NCBI RefSeq assembly: GCF_900111595.1
Contig: NZ_FOHN01000004.1
Coordinates: 124,001 to 188,000 of the forward strand
Reading direction: 5' to 3'
Origin: [Clostridium] polysaccharolyticum
Lineage (GTDB): Bacteria; Bacillota; Clostridia; Lachnospirales; Lachnospiraceae
Length of the DNA: 64,000 nucleotides
This document shows, piece by piece, positions 53,746-62,269 of the stretch. The position numbers and the translations under genes are program-made. Position 1 is the stretch's first letter; every line of letters starts with the position of its first letter. The notes beneath the pieces were generated by a model that worked only from the letters and a program-made list of their open reading frames with translations, searched no databases and was not told the DNA's origin.

Positions 53746-53789
53746 AAAAAAGGAAATGCAGCCATAAAGCATGGTGCATTTCCTTTTTT
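53746..53789. terminator. Bidirectional terminator between convergent carbohydrate-enzyme genes
   Basis: AAAAAAGGAAATGCA (53746-53760) pairs perfectly with TGCATTTCCTTTTTT (53775-53789), with added pairing of CCAT and ATGG within. It serves both the glycosidase gene and the convergent esterase gene. Confidence 0.9.
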
Positions 53790-53806
53790 CCGTCTAGCCT
53801 GTTGTC

Positions 53807-55156
53807 CTACCAGTTTTTCCACTGACTCTTGAATTTACCTGTATTGAATCTTCCGTTTGGTGTAAGGAACATATTTGCAACGCTTGTATCGCCTGCAACT
53901 TGCCATCTTAACCATCCAGTGATAGCATCTCCACCATCCCATACAGTGGAGCCATGTCCGCCACCGATAATGCCGCCATACCAGATTGGTACGGATGCAG
54001 CAGCATAGTCACGATTTGTGTTGTTTGATGCAAGACCACCATCCGCTAAACCGTTCATAACGCAGGTTGGATGTCTCCATTTTGTATGTCCTAAACCATC
54101 AAAAGAACCACCATCACAGTGAATCGTTGTTACAATATGAGGATCGCTTGCTACTTCATAAGCACCAACAGAGCCAAGAGAGAAACCACCAGCAGCGATT
54201 TTATTTACGTCCATTTTATGATATAGAGGGCATTGTGGGTTTTCGTTCTGTTCGATCATCCATTTTAGTCCGTCTACACATTGCTGGCCAGACCACTGGG
54301 ATTCTTCACTGTATACTACAAAACCTTGAGAAGCCCATCTTTTCATCTGTCCTTCGTATAAGGAAACATTGTCACCGCCACCTGGATTCCAGATAAAGAT
54401 AGGGTGTTTTGTAACGCCTAATGTACCAGGATTGGAAGGTCTTACGATCCATGCTTTTCCGTTTGGACCATAACCCTTGTCGATGGTTACAGCAAATGGG
54501 CCATTTTTATCGACATCACATTTAGGTAAAATGCATCCGCTGGCTGCAGCAGAAGGAGCCACGCTAGGAGCTGCACTAGGAGCCACACTAGGCTTTATGC
54601 TAGGAGCTGCACTAGGTTTTACGCTAGGAGCCACACTAGGATTTGTACTAGGATCAGGTGCATCTGCGCTGTATTTTTCAGTACTGATAACTTTTCCATT
54701 ATACTCAACTTCAAATTTCACTTCTTTAAAGTTTTCATAGGAAGACCAGTCACTCTGATTAAAGCGGATACCTAAAGATAAACTTCCATTGCTTAAAGAA
54801 TATGCTTCTTTTATGCCGATTTCCAGATAGCCATCTTTAAAAGTACCAGCTACATTTTTGGAATAATCCATGTAGTATGGTGCTACATTTATGGAAATAC
54901 CAGCACTGTCACAAGTAAAGGACTGAGCTTTGCTGCTGGTTTTAGAATAATAATACCTTAAAACCAGTTTGGATAAGTCCACAGACTGAGTAGCTTTGAT
55001 GATGTAGTTTTGTGAGATGTTTCCTGAAACATTAGTTGTCAGGGTAACGTCAGGGTTTGTATCTGCTGCTGCTTTTACTGGAGAAACAGTAAGGGAAGCT
55101 GCAAACAGCATAGTACTTAACGCTGCCGCTAAAAACTTTTTAGTACCTTTTTTCAT
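53807..55156 (-). CDS. Secreted CBM3-linked alpha/beta-hydrolase (probable carbohydrate esterase)
   Basis: 449 residues. A signal peptide (MKKGTKKFLAAALSTMLFAA) is followed by a CBM3-like module at the N-terminus (about 35-165), where the other enzymes carry theirs at the C-terminus. A repetitive linker (APSVKPSAAPSIKPS units, about 170-205) and an alpha/beta-hydrolase follow (about 210-449). The nucleophile is S326 in GGFSLGS, with a likely Asp in CVMNGLADGG and a His in GGGHGSTV. The fold resembles dienelactone-hydrolase or polyester/acetyl-esterase-like enzymes. Binding to cellulose suggests a cell-wall ester as substrate. The family (CE1-like or other) is not settled. Confidence 0.72.
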   Translation of the reverse strand: MKKGTKKFLAAALSTMLFAASLTVSPVKAAADTNPDVTLTTNVSGNISQNYIIKATQSVDLSKLVLRYYYSKTSSKAQSFTCDSAGISINVAPYYMDYSKNVAGTFKDGYLEIGIKEAYSLSNGSLSLGIRFNQSDWSSYENFKEVKFEVEYNGKVISTEKYSADAPDPSTNPSVAPSVKPSAAPSIKPSVAPSAAPSVAPSAAASGCILPKCDVDKNGPFAVTIDKGYGPNGKAWIVRPSNPGTLGVTKHPIFIWNPGGGDNVSLYEGQMKRWASQGFVVYSEESQWSGQQCVDGLKWMIEQNENPQCPLYHKMDVNKIAAGGFSLGSVGAYEVASDPHIVTTIHCDGGSFDGLGHTKWRHPTCVMNGLADGGLASNNTNRDYAAASVPIWYGGIIGGGHGSTVWDGGDAITGWLRWQVAGDTSVANMFLTPNGRFNTGKFKSQWKNW

Positions 55157-55368
55157 AAAATAACCTCCTTATATGTATCCTCGTAAATCACTTATCTGAA
55201 GTAATGCGACCCTCCTTTCTTAGTTATTGATTTATCTATAAACCAGATAAGCTAATTCTATTATAATATGGATATTACCTAGAAAACTACCATTTTTTTC
55301 GCTTTTTGGTATAATAACTTTAGATTAGATTTTATGAAGAAGTAAATGAAGGGGAACGATAGAAAAAA

Positions 55369-56523
55369 ATGATTTTAAAAGACAATGGAACGGGAAAACA
55401 GCTGGTATATACTTGTAAAAATGGAGATAAGCTTTATTACCAGAAACGGGGTATCTGGATTGAATTTGCTGACCGAAGAAGGGTTCTTAGTACTTCGGTA
55501 TTAAATGGTGGCCTGCGAGAAGATATAAAGGGAGTGTTTAATTTTAATTGTCTGGCAGATCAGTATGCTTGTGATTTGACGGAAGACACTTATGAACAGG
55601 AACTTCAAAAAAATGCAAAGCAGATTGGGCTTATGAAAGAACCAGTCACAGGGCTTAGTACTGCTGCATGGGTGGAATTTCTATCGGTTCAGACAGAAGC
55701 TTTTGAAGAACTGGAGGTAACCGCAGCTGTAACAGGTGGAATTGATAAAAATGCTGTTCGTGCAGGGGATCTGGCATCTTATTATGAGTGGGATGGAGAA
55801 TACCATATGATAAATCCAGCAGAGAAAATTACGAAAGGAACAATTAACATTCTGTTGGAAATCAACCAGAACCTTGCACCAGGTGTACTAACCCGTGCCC
55901 TTGTAACCTGTACGGAAGCAAAGGCTGCGGCAATAGAAGAATTAATGATTGGAAGCCTTTATTCAGAGGATTTCGCAACAGGTTCAGGGACAGATGGAAC
56001 CATTCTGATATGTGACAGTACATCGGTACATGCCCTTACAGATGCAGGAGAGCATAGTAAGCTTGGTGAATTGATTGGAAATGTGGTAAAAAAGGCGGTA
56101 AAAGAAGCACTATATTTACAGGCAGGGGTATGTGCTCCAAGACAGCATAAAATATCAGAGAGAGGAAAACGATATGGGATTACCTTTGGAAGTGTGTGGG
56201 ACTGCTATGTAAGACAGAAAGAAAAATTTCAAGAAATGGGAATTCAGTTTGCCTTTAGTGAAGAACTGGAAAAACAATTTCAGTACAAGGAAACCAATAG
56301 TACGCTGGTAGTCTGGATGTCCCTCTATTTATATATGTTAGACCAGTATCGGTGGGATATGTTAAAATGGGGAGAAATTGTCCGTGAAACAAAGCAATTG
56401 ACAAAAGGGATGTTAGGCATTGAGGATAGCTGGATTTTTGAATTGAATGAGGAAAAAGAAATAAAAGAAGAAATGTTAGAACGGGCGAAACGGGCAGTTG
56501 TGTGGTTCATTGGGAGAGATTGA
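55369..56523 (+). CDS. cbiZ: Adenosylcobinamide amidohydrolase (CbiZ family), extended
   Basis: 384 residues. The CbiZ signature is clear: TAAVTGGIDKNAVRAGDLAS (about 123-142), GTINILLEINQNLAPGVLTR, ALVTCTEAKAAAIEELM, and the near-invariant ATGSGTDGT followed by TDAGEHSKLGELIG. CbiZ opens the aminopropanol side chain of adenosylcobinamide so that salvaged corrinoids can be remodelled. The last ~120 residues go beyond the catalytic domain; they are helical and unrecognised. No cobalamin riboswitch is apparent in the short upstream region. No other corrinoid gene is adjacent. A cobalamin-type radical SAM protein is encoded in this window, but the two are 35 kb apart. Confidence 0.82.
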   Translation: MILKDNGTGKQLVYTCKNGDKLYYQKRGIWIEFADRRRVLSTSVLNGGLREDIKGVFNFNCLADQYACDLTEDTYEQELQKNAKQIGLMKEPVTGLSTAAWVEFLSVQTEAFEELEVTAAVTGGIDKNAVRAGDLASYYEWDGEYHMINPAEKITKGTINILLEINQNLAPGVLTRALVTCTEAKAAAIEELMIGSLYSEDFATGSGTDGTILICDSTSVHALTDAGEHSKLGELIGNVVKKAVKEALYLQAGVCAPRQHKISERGKRYGITFGSVWDCYVRQKEKFQEMGIQFAFSEELEKQFQYKETNSTLVVWMSLYLYMLDQYRWDMLKWGEIVRETKQLTKGMLGIEDSWIFELNEEKEIKEEMLERAKRAVVWFIGRD

Positions 56524-56614
56524 GATAAATGAAACTCGTTTTGTAGGCATAAAATTTAATTCAGATACGCCAAATTTCTCTGAATATTATTTATACAAGG
56601 AAATAAAAGTATAA

Positions 56615-57022
56615 AATAACATTATTGCGGAGATAAAGTCGCTAAAAAGAATTGTATGCTCAACAGAGAGTGAAATACCTGTTTTATGCTGTTTAGATGA
56701 AGTGTTAAGAGGAACAAATACAATAGAAAGAATTAGTGCGGCATCTGAGATACTTAGCAGTTTAGCAAATAAAAATACTATATGTATTGCGGCAAGTCAT
56801 GATATCGAATTAACCTATATTTTGGAGGGCATATATGATAATTATCATTTTCAAGAGAGTGTAGCAGAAGACGGAATTAATAGTGATTATATACTATATA
56901 AGGATCGCTCCTATACTCGAAATGCAATTAAACTGTTAAAATATATAGGATATTCTGAGAAAATAGTTGATAGAGCAACGAAGAGAGTGGATATGTTTAT
57001 TAAAACAGGAAAATGGAAGTAG
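56615..57022 (+). pseudogene. MutS-family ATPase, C-terminal fragment
   Basis: An open frame without a credible start carries AEIKSLKRIV, VLCCLDEVLRGTNTIERISA (Walker B and the following loop of MutS), ICIAASHDIELTYILEGIYD and a terminal TRNAIKLLKYIGYSEKIV. Walker A and all upstream domains are absent. It is the last ~135 residues of a MutS-like ATPase. The preceding 100 bp contain another short ORF tail (PNFSEYYLYKEIKV) that I cannot place. Confidence 0.75.
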
Positions 57023-57052
57023 GAGAATGTAATTAGTAAACTGTGGTATTTT

Positions 57053-57166
57053 CATTCTAAATCCACCTGCCATATCTAGAATATTGCCTGTTATATAGAT
57101 TGAGTCGTCAGATATCAGGAAGAGGATTGCGTTGGCCATTTCTTCAGGCTGTGTAATTATGGCCAT
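57053..57166 (-). pseudogene. Short-chain dehydrogenase, C-terminal fragment
   Basis: On the minus strand QPEEMANAILFLISDDSIYI, then TGNILDMAGGF, is the unmistakable end of an SDR enzyme (PEEIANA..FL.SD....TG..L...GG). The Rossmann N-terminus and catalytic YxxxK are not present. It overlaps nothing functional and lies with the MutS remnant in a decayed patch. Confidence 0.7.
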
Positions 57167-57498
57167 TGAAATGTATCTTAATAGGTAGCTGAAAATTCAG
57201 CATAACCGATATCTGTCATGGAGTAAGTTTGCTTTACAGATTATTGCACTAAGATATGTAAAAATGTAAAATTAATTTATAGAAAATGGGAAAATAGAAA
57301 GATAGTGGTAAATAGAGAGGAAAAGAACAATTTAACTCGCAATGTTGAGTATATCATGTAATAGTGCATAATATGCATGTTAAACATACAGATTAATCAG
57401 AATGCCTTTTCATTTATTTTCAAATACGTTATAAAGGTTAAAACGACGTGTTTGTACATAGCCGTTCATTGATTGAAAATTTTTGAGGAGGTATTGAT
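57167..57498 (+). other. Upstream region of the CBM4-GH9 gene, no gene seen
   Basis: AT-rich. Contains a short palindromic stretch (GCATAATATGCAT, near 57370) and the ribosome binding site GAGGAGG just before the GH9 start. I see neither the CAAGATATCTTG nor the GTTACTAGGTAAC operator here. No ORF with a ribosome binding site. Confidence 0.4.
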
Positions 57499-60400
57499 AT
57501 GCATAATATGAGACGTAAAATTGCATTCCTTTTAGCAGGAGTAATGGTTGCAGGTTCTCTTACTGTGGCACCAGTCTTTAAGGGAGTAAAAGTTTCAGCA
57601 GCAGTACAGGAGGAAAATGTAAACTTAGTGCCAAACGGTACATTTGATGAAGTTTCCGACAGCTGGAATGGCTGGGGAAATGAAGGTGGCGAAGCTACGG
57701 TAGAACAGAAAGATGGCAAACTAGTTGTCGATATTCAAAAAGTAGGAGACGTAGCATGGGGTGTGCAGGCATGCTGCAATTCAGGCTTTGGTTTATACCA
57801 AGGTGGAAAATACCGTTTATCCTTTGACATCAGTTCTTCCATTGGACGTACTTTAGCATATGGAATCCAGATGAATGGTGGAGATTATTCCGCTTATGTA
57901 AATGATACCATTTCTGTAGATGAAGAAACCCAGAAAGTATCTATAGATTTTACAATGACAAAAGAAACAGACCTTGTTCCAGCATTATTCTTTAACTTAG
58001 GAAATTATGGAGAAGAATTAGATCCACATACAGTAACAATTGATAATGTAGATTTAGAACTGCTTGATGGAAGCAAAATCAAGGAATCTGGTTCAAGTTC
58101 CAAATACGAAGAAAATGTAAACATTGTGCCAAATGGTACATTTGATGAAGTATCGGATAACTGGGGCAGCATGACATGTGAAGGCGGTTTGGCGGATATT
58201 GCACAAAAAGACGGTGCTCTTGTATGTGACATTACAAAGGTTGGTGATGTAGCATGGGGGGTACAGGCAAGCTGTGGTTCTGGATTTACTTTATATCAAG
58301 GTGGAAAATATAAATTATCCTTTGATATCAGTTCTACAATCGGACGTGAACTTGCTTATGGAATTCAGATGAATGGCGGTGACTATCACGCATACGTAAG
58401 TGATAATATCAAAGTTGATGAAGAAACCCAGAAAGTATCTGTAAGCTTTACCATGACAGAAGAAACCGATCAGGTGCCAGCATTGTTCTTTAACATGGGT
58501 AACTATGGAGAAGAATTAGATCCACATACTATCACAATTGATAATGTAGACTTACAGTTAGTAGATGCAAGTGGAATCAAGAGCAATGTAAAGAAACAGG
58601 AAGAAAACGTAAATTTAATCGAAAGTGGAGATTTTGAAGGCGATACAAGTAACTGGGGCAATTACACCTGTGAAGGTGGTAAAGCAAAAATCCGTCCAAA
58701 AGATGGTGCTTTAGTATGTGACATCACAAGTGTTGGTGGTGTTAATTATGGGGTACAGGCAAGCTGTGGTTCTGGATTTACCTTATATCAAAACGGTAAA
58801 TACCAGTTATCCTTTGATATTAATTCTACAATTGCTCGTAAACTTGCATATGGTATTCAGTTAAATGGTGGTGATTACCATGCATATGTAAGCGATGAAA
58901 TTCAAGTAGATGAAGAAACACAAAAAGTTACAATTACATTTACCATGACAGATGAAACAGACAAAGCTCCAGCATTATTCTTCAACATGGGTATCTATGA
59001 TGATGAAGATTTAGAGCCTCATACAGTAACAATTGACAATGTTGATTTACGTCTGATCGATGGCAGTGCTATTGTTTACGAAGAAGAAGAGGAAGAAAAA
59101 GAAAATCCAATCAACTTAAATCAAGTTGGTTTCAAACCAGATGCTAAGAAAGAAGCTGTAGTTCGTGGTGATTTCAAGACAAATGTATTCCAGGTTAAAA
59201 ATGCAGAAGACGACAGTGTTGTATTTGAAGGCGAATTAAGCGAAGGCATTTATACAAAAGCAGCAGATGAAACAGATTATATAGCAGATTTCACATCTGT
59301 AACAGAGCCAGGAAAATACTATGTAGAAGTAGAAGGCTTAGGAAAATCCGTAACATTTGAAATTGGAGAACATGTATTTGATAATGCACTTAAAGATGTT
59401 ATGAGATTCTTCTATTTACAAAGATGTGGAGATGGAATTAGTGAAGAATTAGGTGGTAAGTTTGCTCATGGTGACTGTCACCAGCAAAAAGCCCGTATTT
59501 ATGGAACAGATGAGTTTATAGAAGTAGAAGGCGGCTGGCATGACGCTGGTGATTACGGAAGATATGTAGTTGCTACATCAAAAGCAGTAGCAGACTTATT
59601 ACTTGCTTACCAGGCAAATCCAGATGCCTTTACAGATGACTTCAATATTCCTGAAAGTGGAAATGGCCAGTCTGACCTGATTGATGAAATCCGTGGACAG
59701 ATGGAATGGTTATTAAAGATGCAGAACAAGGAAAATGGTGGTGTTTACCATAAAGTCACAACGGCTAACTTCCCAGGTTCTATTCCAGCAGATCAGGAAA
59801 CAGGTGAATTAATTGTCTGTCCTATTACGAATACATCAACAGCTGATTTTGCTGCTGTTATGGGCATGGGATATGAAACATTTAAAGAGATTGATAAAGA
59901 CTTTGCGGACACCTTGTTAGAAGCAGGTGAAAAAGCATATGCTTATCTTGCAGATAAACCAAATGAAAAAGTTACAAATCCTGCTGGTATCAGTACAGGA
60001 GAATATGGTGACTGGAACGATGCAGATGAAAGATACTGGGCAGCCGCTTCTCTTTATAAAGCAACTGGTGATGAAAAATACCATGATGATTTCAAAGCAG
60101 CAGTAGCAAAGGGCGTTCAGTTTGAATACGGATGGCAGACAGTAGGAAGCTATGGTAATAAGATTTACTTAAGCACAAAAAATCAGGATGAAGCAACAGC
60201 AGAAGCAATCAAGAAAACTATCATAAAAAAAGCGGACAGCTATGTAGAAAGAGCAAAAACAGATGCTTATGGCAATGCCAATGCAGAAGATTACTGGTGG
60301 GGAAGTAACTTAAATACCATGAGTATTGCTGCTTACTTAGCAGATGCATATGAAATTACAGGTGACGAAAGCTATCTTGCAGTAGCAAATGAGCAAGTCA

Positions 60401-61122
60401 ACTATGTGTTTGGTAAAAATGCTGCAGGTACTTCCTATGTAACAGGATATGGTGAAATTGCACCACAGAATCCTCATCACAGACCTTCTTTCGTAGCTGG
60501 AGAAGCAATCAAAGGTGCTTTAGTTGGTGGCCCTAATAAAAACTTAGAAGATAATTATGCAAAGGCTTATCTTCAAGGAAAAGCCCCAGCAAAATGTTAC
60601 TTAGACCATTCAGAATCTTATTCTACGAATGAAGTAGATATTTACTGGAACTCTCCATTAGTTCGTGCACTAGCAGAATTGGATTTTGTTAATAACGCAG
60701 ATAAAGTTTCTGATGCGGCAATCAAAACAGATGTAGACACAAATGTAGAAGGCAATGTTATGAAACAGACATATAAATTAACATTAGAAGGTGAAAAAGC
60801 AATTGACACTTCTAAGTTAGCGTTGCGTTATTACATTGCGGATGCAGATGTTGAAAATATTAAGTTTGTATGTGATTATGCAGGTGTTCTTTACAATAAC
60901 AATCCTTGGTATCATCAGTTCCAGGATTCTGTAAATGCACAGTTTATTAAGACAAATGCAGGTTACTACTTAGAAATTACATTAGATGATGCAGTTACGA
61001 TTGAACCAGATCAAGGAACATTAACTATCATGACTCGTATGAACAACGCTGACTGGTCTAGCATTGATGGCATTACAGATGGAAAAGCAGCAGTTTACTA
61101 CGATGGCAAACTTGTGAAATAA
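57499..61122 (+). CDS. Secreted GH9 cellulase: CBM4x3-Ig-GH9-CBM3
   Basis: 1207 residues. Signal peptide (MHNMRRKIAFLLAGVMVAGS). Three tandem CBM4-type modules (about 38-190, 205-355, 368-525) share NLVPNGTFDEVSDSW-like starts and HTVTIDNVDL ends. A CelD_N-type Ig-like domain (about 535-625; INLNQVGFKPDAKKEAVVRG) precedes a GH9 domain (about 630-1075) with GGWHDAGDYGRYV (D682/D685), NPHHRPS, and TNEVDIYWN with proton donor E1045. A C-terminal CBM3-like module (about 1085-1207) ends the protein. This is the GH9 architecture with an N-terminal Ig domain, different from the GH9-CBM3c enzymes at 5919 and 29156, so it is probably complementary in mode of action. A repeat module with terminator follows. 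Confidence 0.93.
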   Translation: MHNMRRKIAFLLAGVMVAGSLTVAPVFKGVKVSAAVQEENVNLVPNGTFDEVSDSWNGWGNEGGEATVEQKDGKLVVDIQKVGDVAWGVQACCNSGFGLYQGGKYRLSFDISSSIGRTLAYGIQMNGGDYSAYVNDTISVDEETQKVSIDFTMTKETDLVPALFFNLGNYGEELDPHTVTIDNVDLELLDGSKIKESGSSSKYEENVNIVPNGTFDEVSDNWGSMTCEGGLADIAQKDGALVCDITKVGDVAWGVQASCGSGFTLYQGGKYKLSFDISSTIGRELAYGIQMNGGDYHAYVSDNIKVDEETQKVSVSFTMTEETDQVPALFFNMGNYGEELDPHTITIDNVDLQLVDASGIKSNVKKQEENVNLIESGDFEGDTSNWGNYTCEGGKAKIRPKDGALVCDITSVGGVNYGVQASCGSGFTLYQNGKYQLSFDINSTIARKLAYGIQLNGGDYHAYVSDEIQVDEETQKVTITFTMTDETDKAPALFFNMGIYDDEDLEPHTVTIDNVDLRLIDGSAIVYEEEEEEKENPINLNQVGFKPDAKKEAVVRGDFKTNVFQVKNAEDDSVVFEGELSEGIYTKAADETDYIADFTSVTEPGKYYVEVEGLGKSVTFEIGEHVFDNALKDVMRFFYLQRCGDGISEELGGKFAHGDCHQQKARIYGTDEFIEVEGGWHDAGDYGRYVVATSKAVADLLLAYQANPDAFTDDFNIPESGNGQSDLIDEIRGQMEWLLKMQNKENGGVYHKVTTANFPGSIPADQETGELIVCPITNTSTADFAAVMGMGYETFKEIDKDFADTLLEAGEKAYAYLADKPNEKVTNPAGISTGEYGDWNDADERYWAAASLYKATGDEKYHDDFKAAVAKGVQFEYGWQTVGSYGNKIYLSTKNQDEATAEAIKKTIIKKADSYVERAKTDAYGNANAEDYWWGSNLNTMSIAAYLADAYEITGDESYLAVANEQVNYVFGKNAAGTSYVTGYGEIAPQNPHHRPSFVAGEAIKGALVGGPNKNLEDNYAKAYLQGKAPAKCYLDHSESYSTNEVDIYWNSPLVRALAELDFVNNADKVSDAAIKTDVDTNVEGNVMKQTYKLTLEGEKAIDTSKLALRYYIADADVENIKFVCDYAGVLYNNNPWYHQFQDSVNAQFIKTNAGYYLEITLDDAVTIEPDQGTLTIMTRMNNADWSSIDGITDGKAAVYYDGKLVK

Positions 61123-61151
61123 TTTTTCTTTCCAATGGAAATTGAATTCTC

Positions 61152-61344
61152 AGAACAAAGTCTGAGTTCCTCAGATTCTCGCGACTGGAATGTACTCGAA
61201 GGAACTCAGACTTTGCTGCGCCAGATGGGTGTCGCTGTTTTTTAGCTGTCGCTGTTTTTTAGCTGTCGCTGTTTTTTAGCGACTATCTTCCTTACCCATC
61301 TGTGTGCATCCTGTGCCCTTCTTTTTTAGGGCACTTTTTATTTG
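61152..61344. repeat. ~193-bp 3' repeat module, right copy (inverted copy of 4055-4264)
   Basis: A 60-nt hairpin (61156-61215; CAAAGTCTGAGTTCCT and AGGAACTC-type arms), then three 17-bp units of GTCGCTGTTTTTTAGCT (61231-61281), then a GTGCCC/GGGCAC terminator. Apart from a handful of substitutions and one fewer 17-bp unit, it is the reverse complement of 4055-4264. Confidence 0.85.
61313..61340 (+). terminator. Intrinsic terminator of the CBM4-GH9 gene
   Basis: GTGCCCT, TCTTTTTT loop and AGGGCAC are followed by TTTTTATTTG. It lies at the distal end of the repeat module, 190 bp after the stop codon. Confidence 0.8.
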
Positions 61345-61439
61345 TTCTGATTTTTATCTAACTTCTTGCGAAGTTCTTTTACTAAAGATGGAGAGACTTC
61401 TTTGATAAAAGTACCTGCAGCAAGTGGATTATGAGCCAT
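61338..61439 (-). CDS. Possible 33-aa ORF or frameshifted gene remnant
   Basis: The minus strand reads MAHNPLAAGTFIKEVSPSLV, then KELRKKLDKNQNK, to a TAA inside the repeat module. The ribosome binding site next to this ATG is poor. A good one (GGGAGG) precedes an ATG 25 bases upstream (about 61464) in another frame, which stops after 11 codons. A single indel would join the two, so this may be a small gene broken by a frameshift. No family recognised. Confidence 0.3.
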   Translation of the reverse strand: MAHNPLAAGTFIKEVSPSLVKELRKKLDKNQNK

Positions 61440-61651
61440 TATCCTTTGTTTTGGCAGGTTTCATAACATACCTCCCAGATATCATCATCCAAATGGAGAA
61501 AAATATCGAATTATTACTATTATAATATTGATATTTTCTGTTATTTGATACTGAAAAAGCGAATAAGATTGAAAAAATGAAAATAATATATTCTTATTAA
61601 ATGTTTTATGTTAGAAAGGGGCGTATTTATTTTTTATATTAAAGAGATATA

Positions 61652-61680
61652 TTGACAAAAATACCATAAACTGGTAATGT
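61652..61680 (+). promoter_or_regulatory. Promoter with spacer dyad, secreted peptide gene
   Basis: TTGACA (61652-61657), a 17-bp spacer and TAATGT (61675-61680). The spacer contains the dyad TACCA-TAAAC-TGGTA, running into the -10 box. The position fits a repressor or an activator bound between the boxes. Confidence 0.55.
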
Positions 61681-61721
61681 TGCTCTGTAAATGAATAAAG
61701 AATATATAGTAGAAGGGAATT

Positions 61722-62105
61722 ATGAGAAAAAAGTTATTAGTTTCAACAATGGCACTTGTATTAGTAGCAGGTTCAATCACAGCGTCAGCTGCATCAAAAT
61801 CATTATTTTACAAGGATACAGAAGCTAAAGCTGTTTTAGACGTAGATTTTCATTGGGCTATTTTGGACTCTGATGATGCTACTGCTTATACAGATAAATC
61901 AACAGGAAGCTATCCTGTTGCAGTTCGTTTAGAACTTTGGAAAAATAAATCGGGTTATGATCAATATAAATATGATAGCGATCCATCTTATGCGGAGTGT
62001 AATTTCTCTTATAGTGATGTATATTGCTATCAAAGTAGACATTCAATAGATAATAGCAAACATACAGTAGAATATGCAGTTAAAGCACTAACAGAAGAAG
62101 AATAA
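61722..62105 (+). CDS. Secreted 127-aa peptide of unknown function
   Basis: A clear signal peptide (MRKKLLVSTMALVLVAGSIT, ending ASAA near residue 24) leads to a mature ~100-residue protein rich in Tyr, Asp, Ser and Lys. It has two Cys (AECNFSYSDVYCYQS) that could form one disulfide. No recognised domain. It has its own promoter and is followed by two permease-like genes. That arrangement resembles bacteriocin-like loci in which a secreted peptide precedes FtsX/MacB-type ABC permeases. The mature sequence does not match lactococcin 972 as I know it, so the comparison is to layout only. Confidence 0.65.
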   Translation: MRKKLLVSTMALVLVAGSITASAASKSLFYKDTEAKAVLDVDFHWAILDSDDATAYTDKSTGSYPVAVRLELWKNKSGYDQYKYDSDPSYAECNFSYSDVYCYQSRHSIDNSKHTVEYAVKALTEEE

Positions 62106-62269
62106 TACATAATAAGAGAAAAAAATGTATTTTTAATAGAGTAACAAAGTGGTAAAAAAACATATTTGTGTATAAAATAATTCTTTATTCATTTACCAAT
62201 AGAAAAAGAGTTGTTTTATAATTTATGTACCAGAAGAAGTATAGGTGAATAGGATGTGAGTTAAAGTAG

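Noticed and set aside
54477-54740. 87-aa + strand ORF opposite the esterase gene
   Set aside because: Low-complexity GATLG repeats are the antisense of the Pro-Ser-Ala linker.
55262-55368. Possible cobalamin riboswitch before cbiZ
   Set aside because: The region is too short and AT-rich, with no B12-box-like sequence visible.
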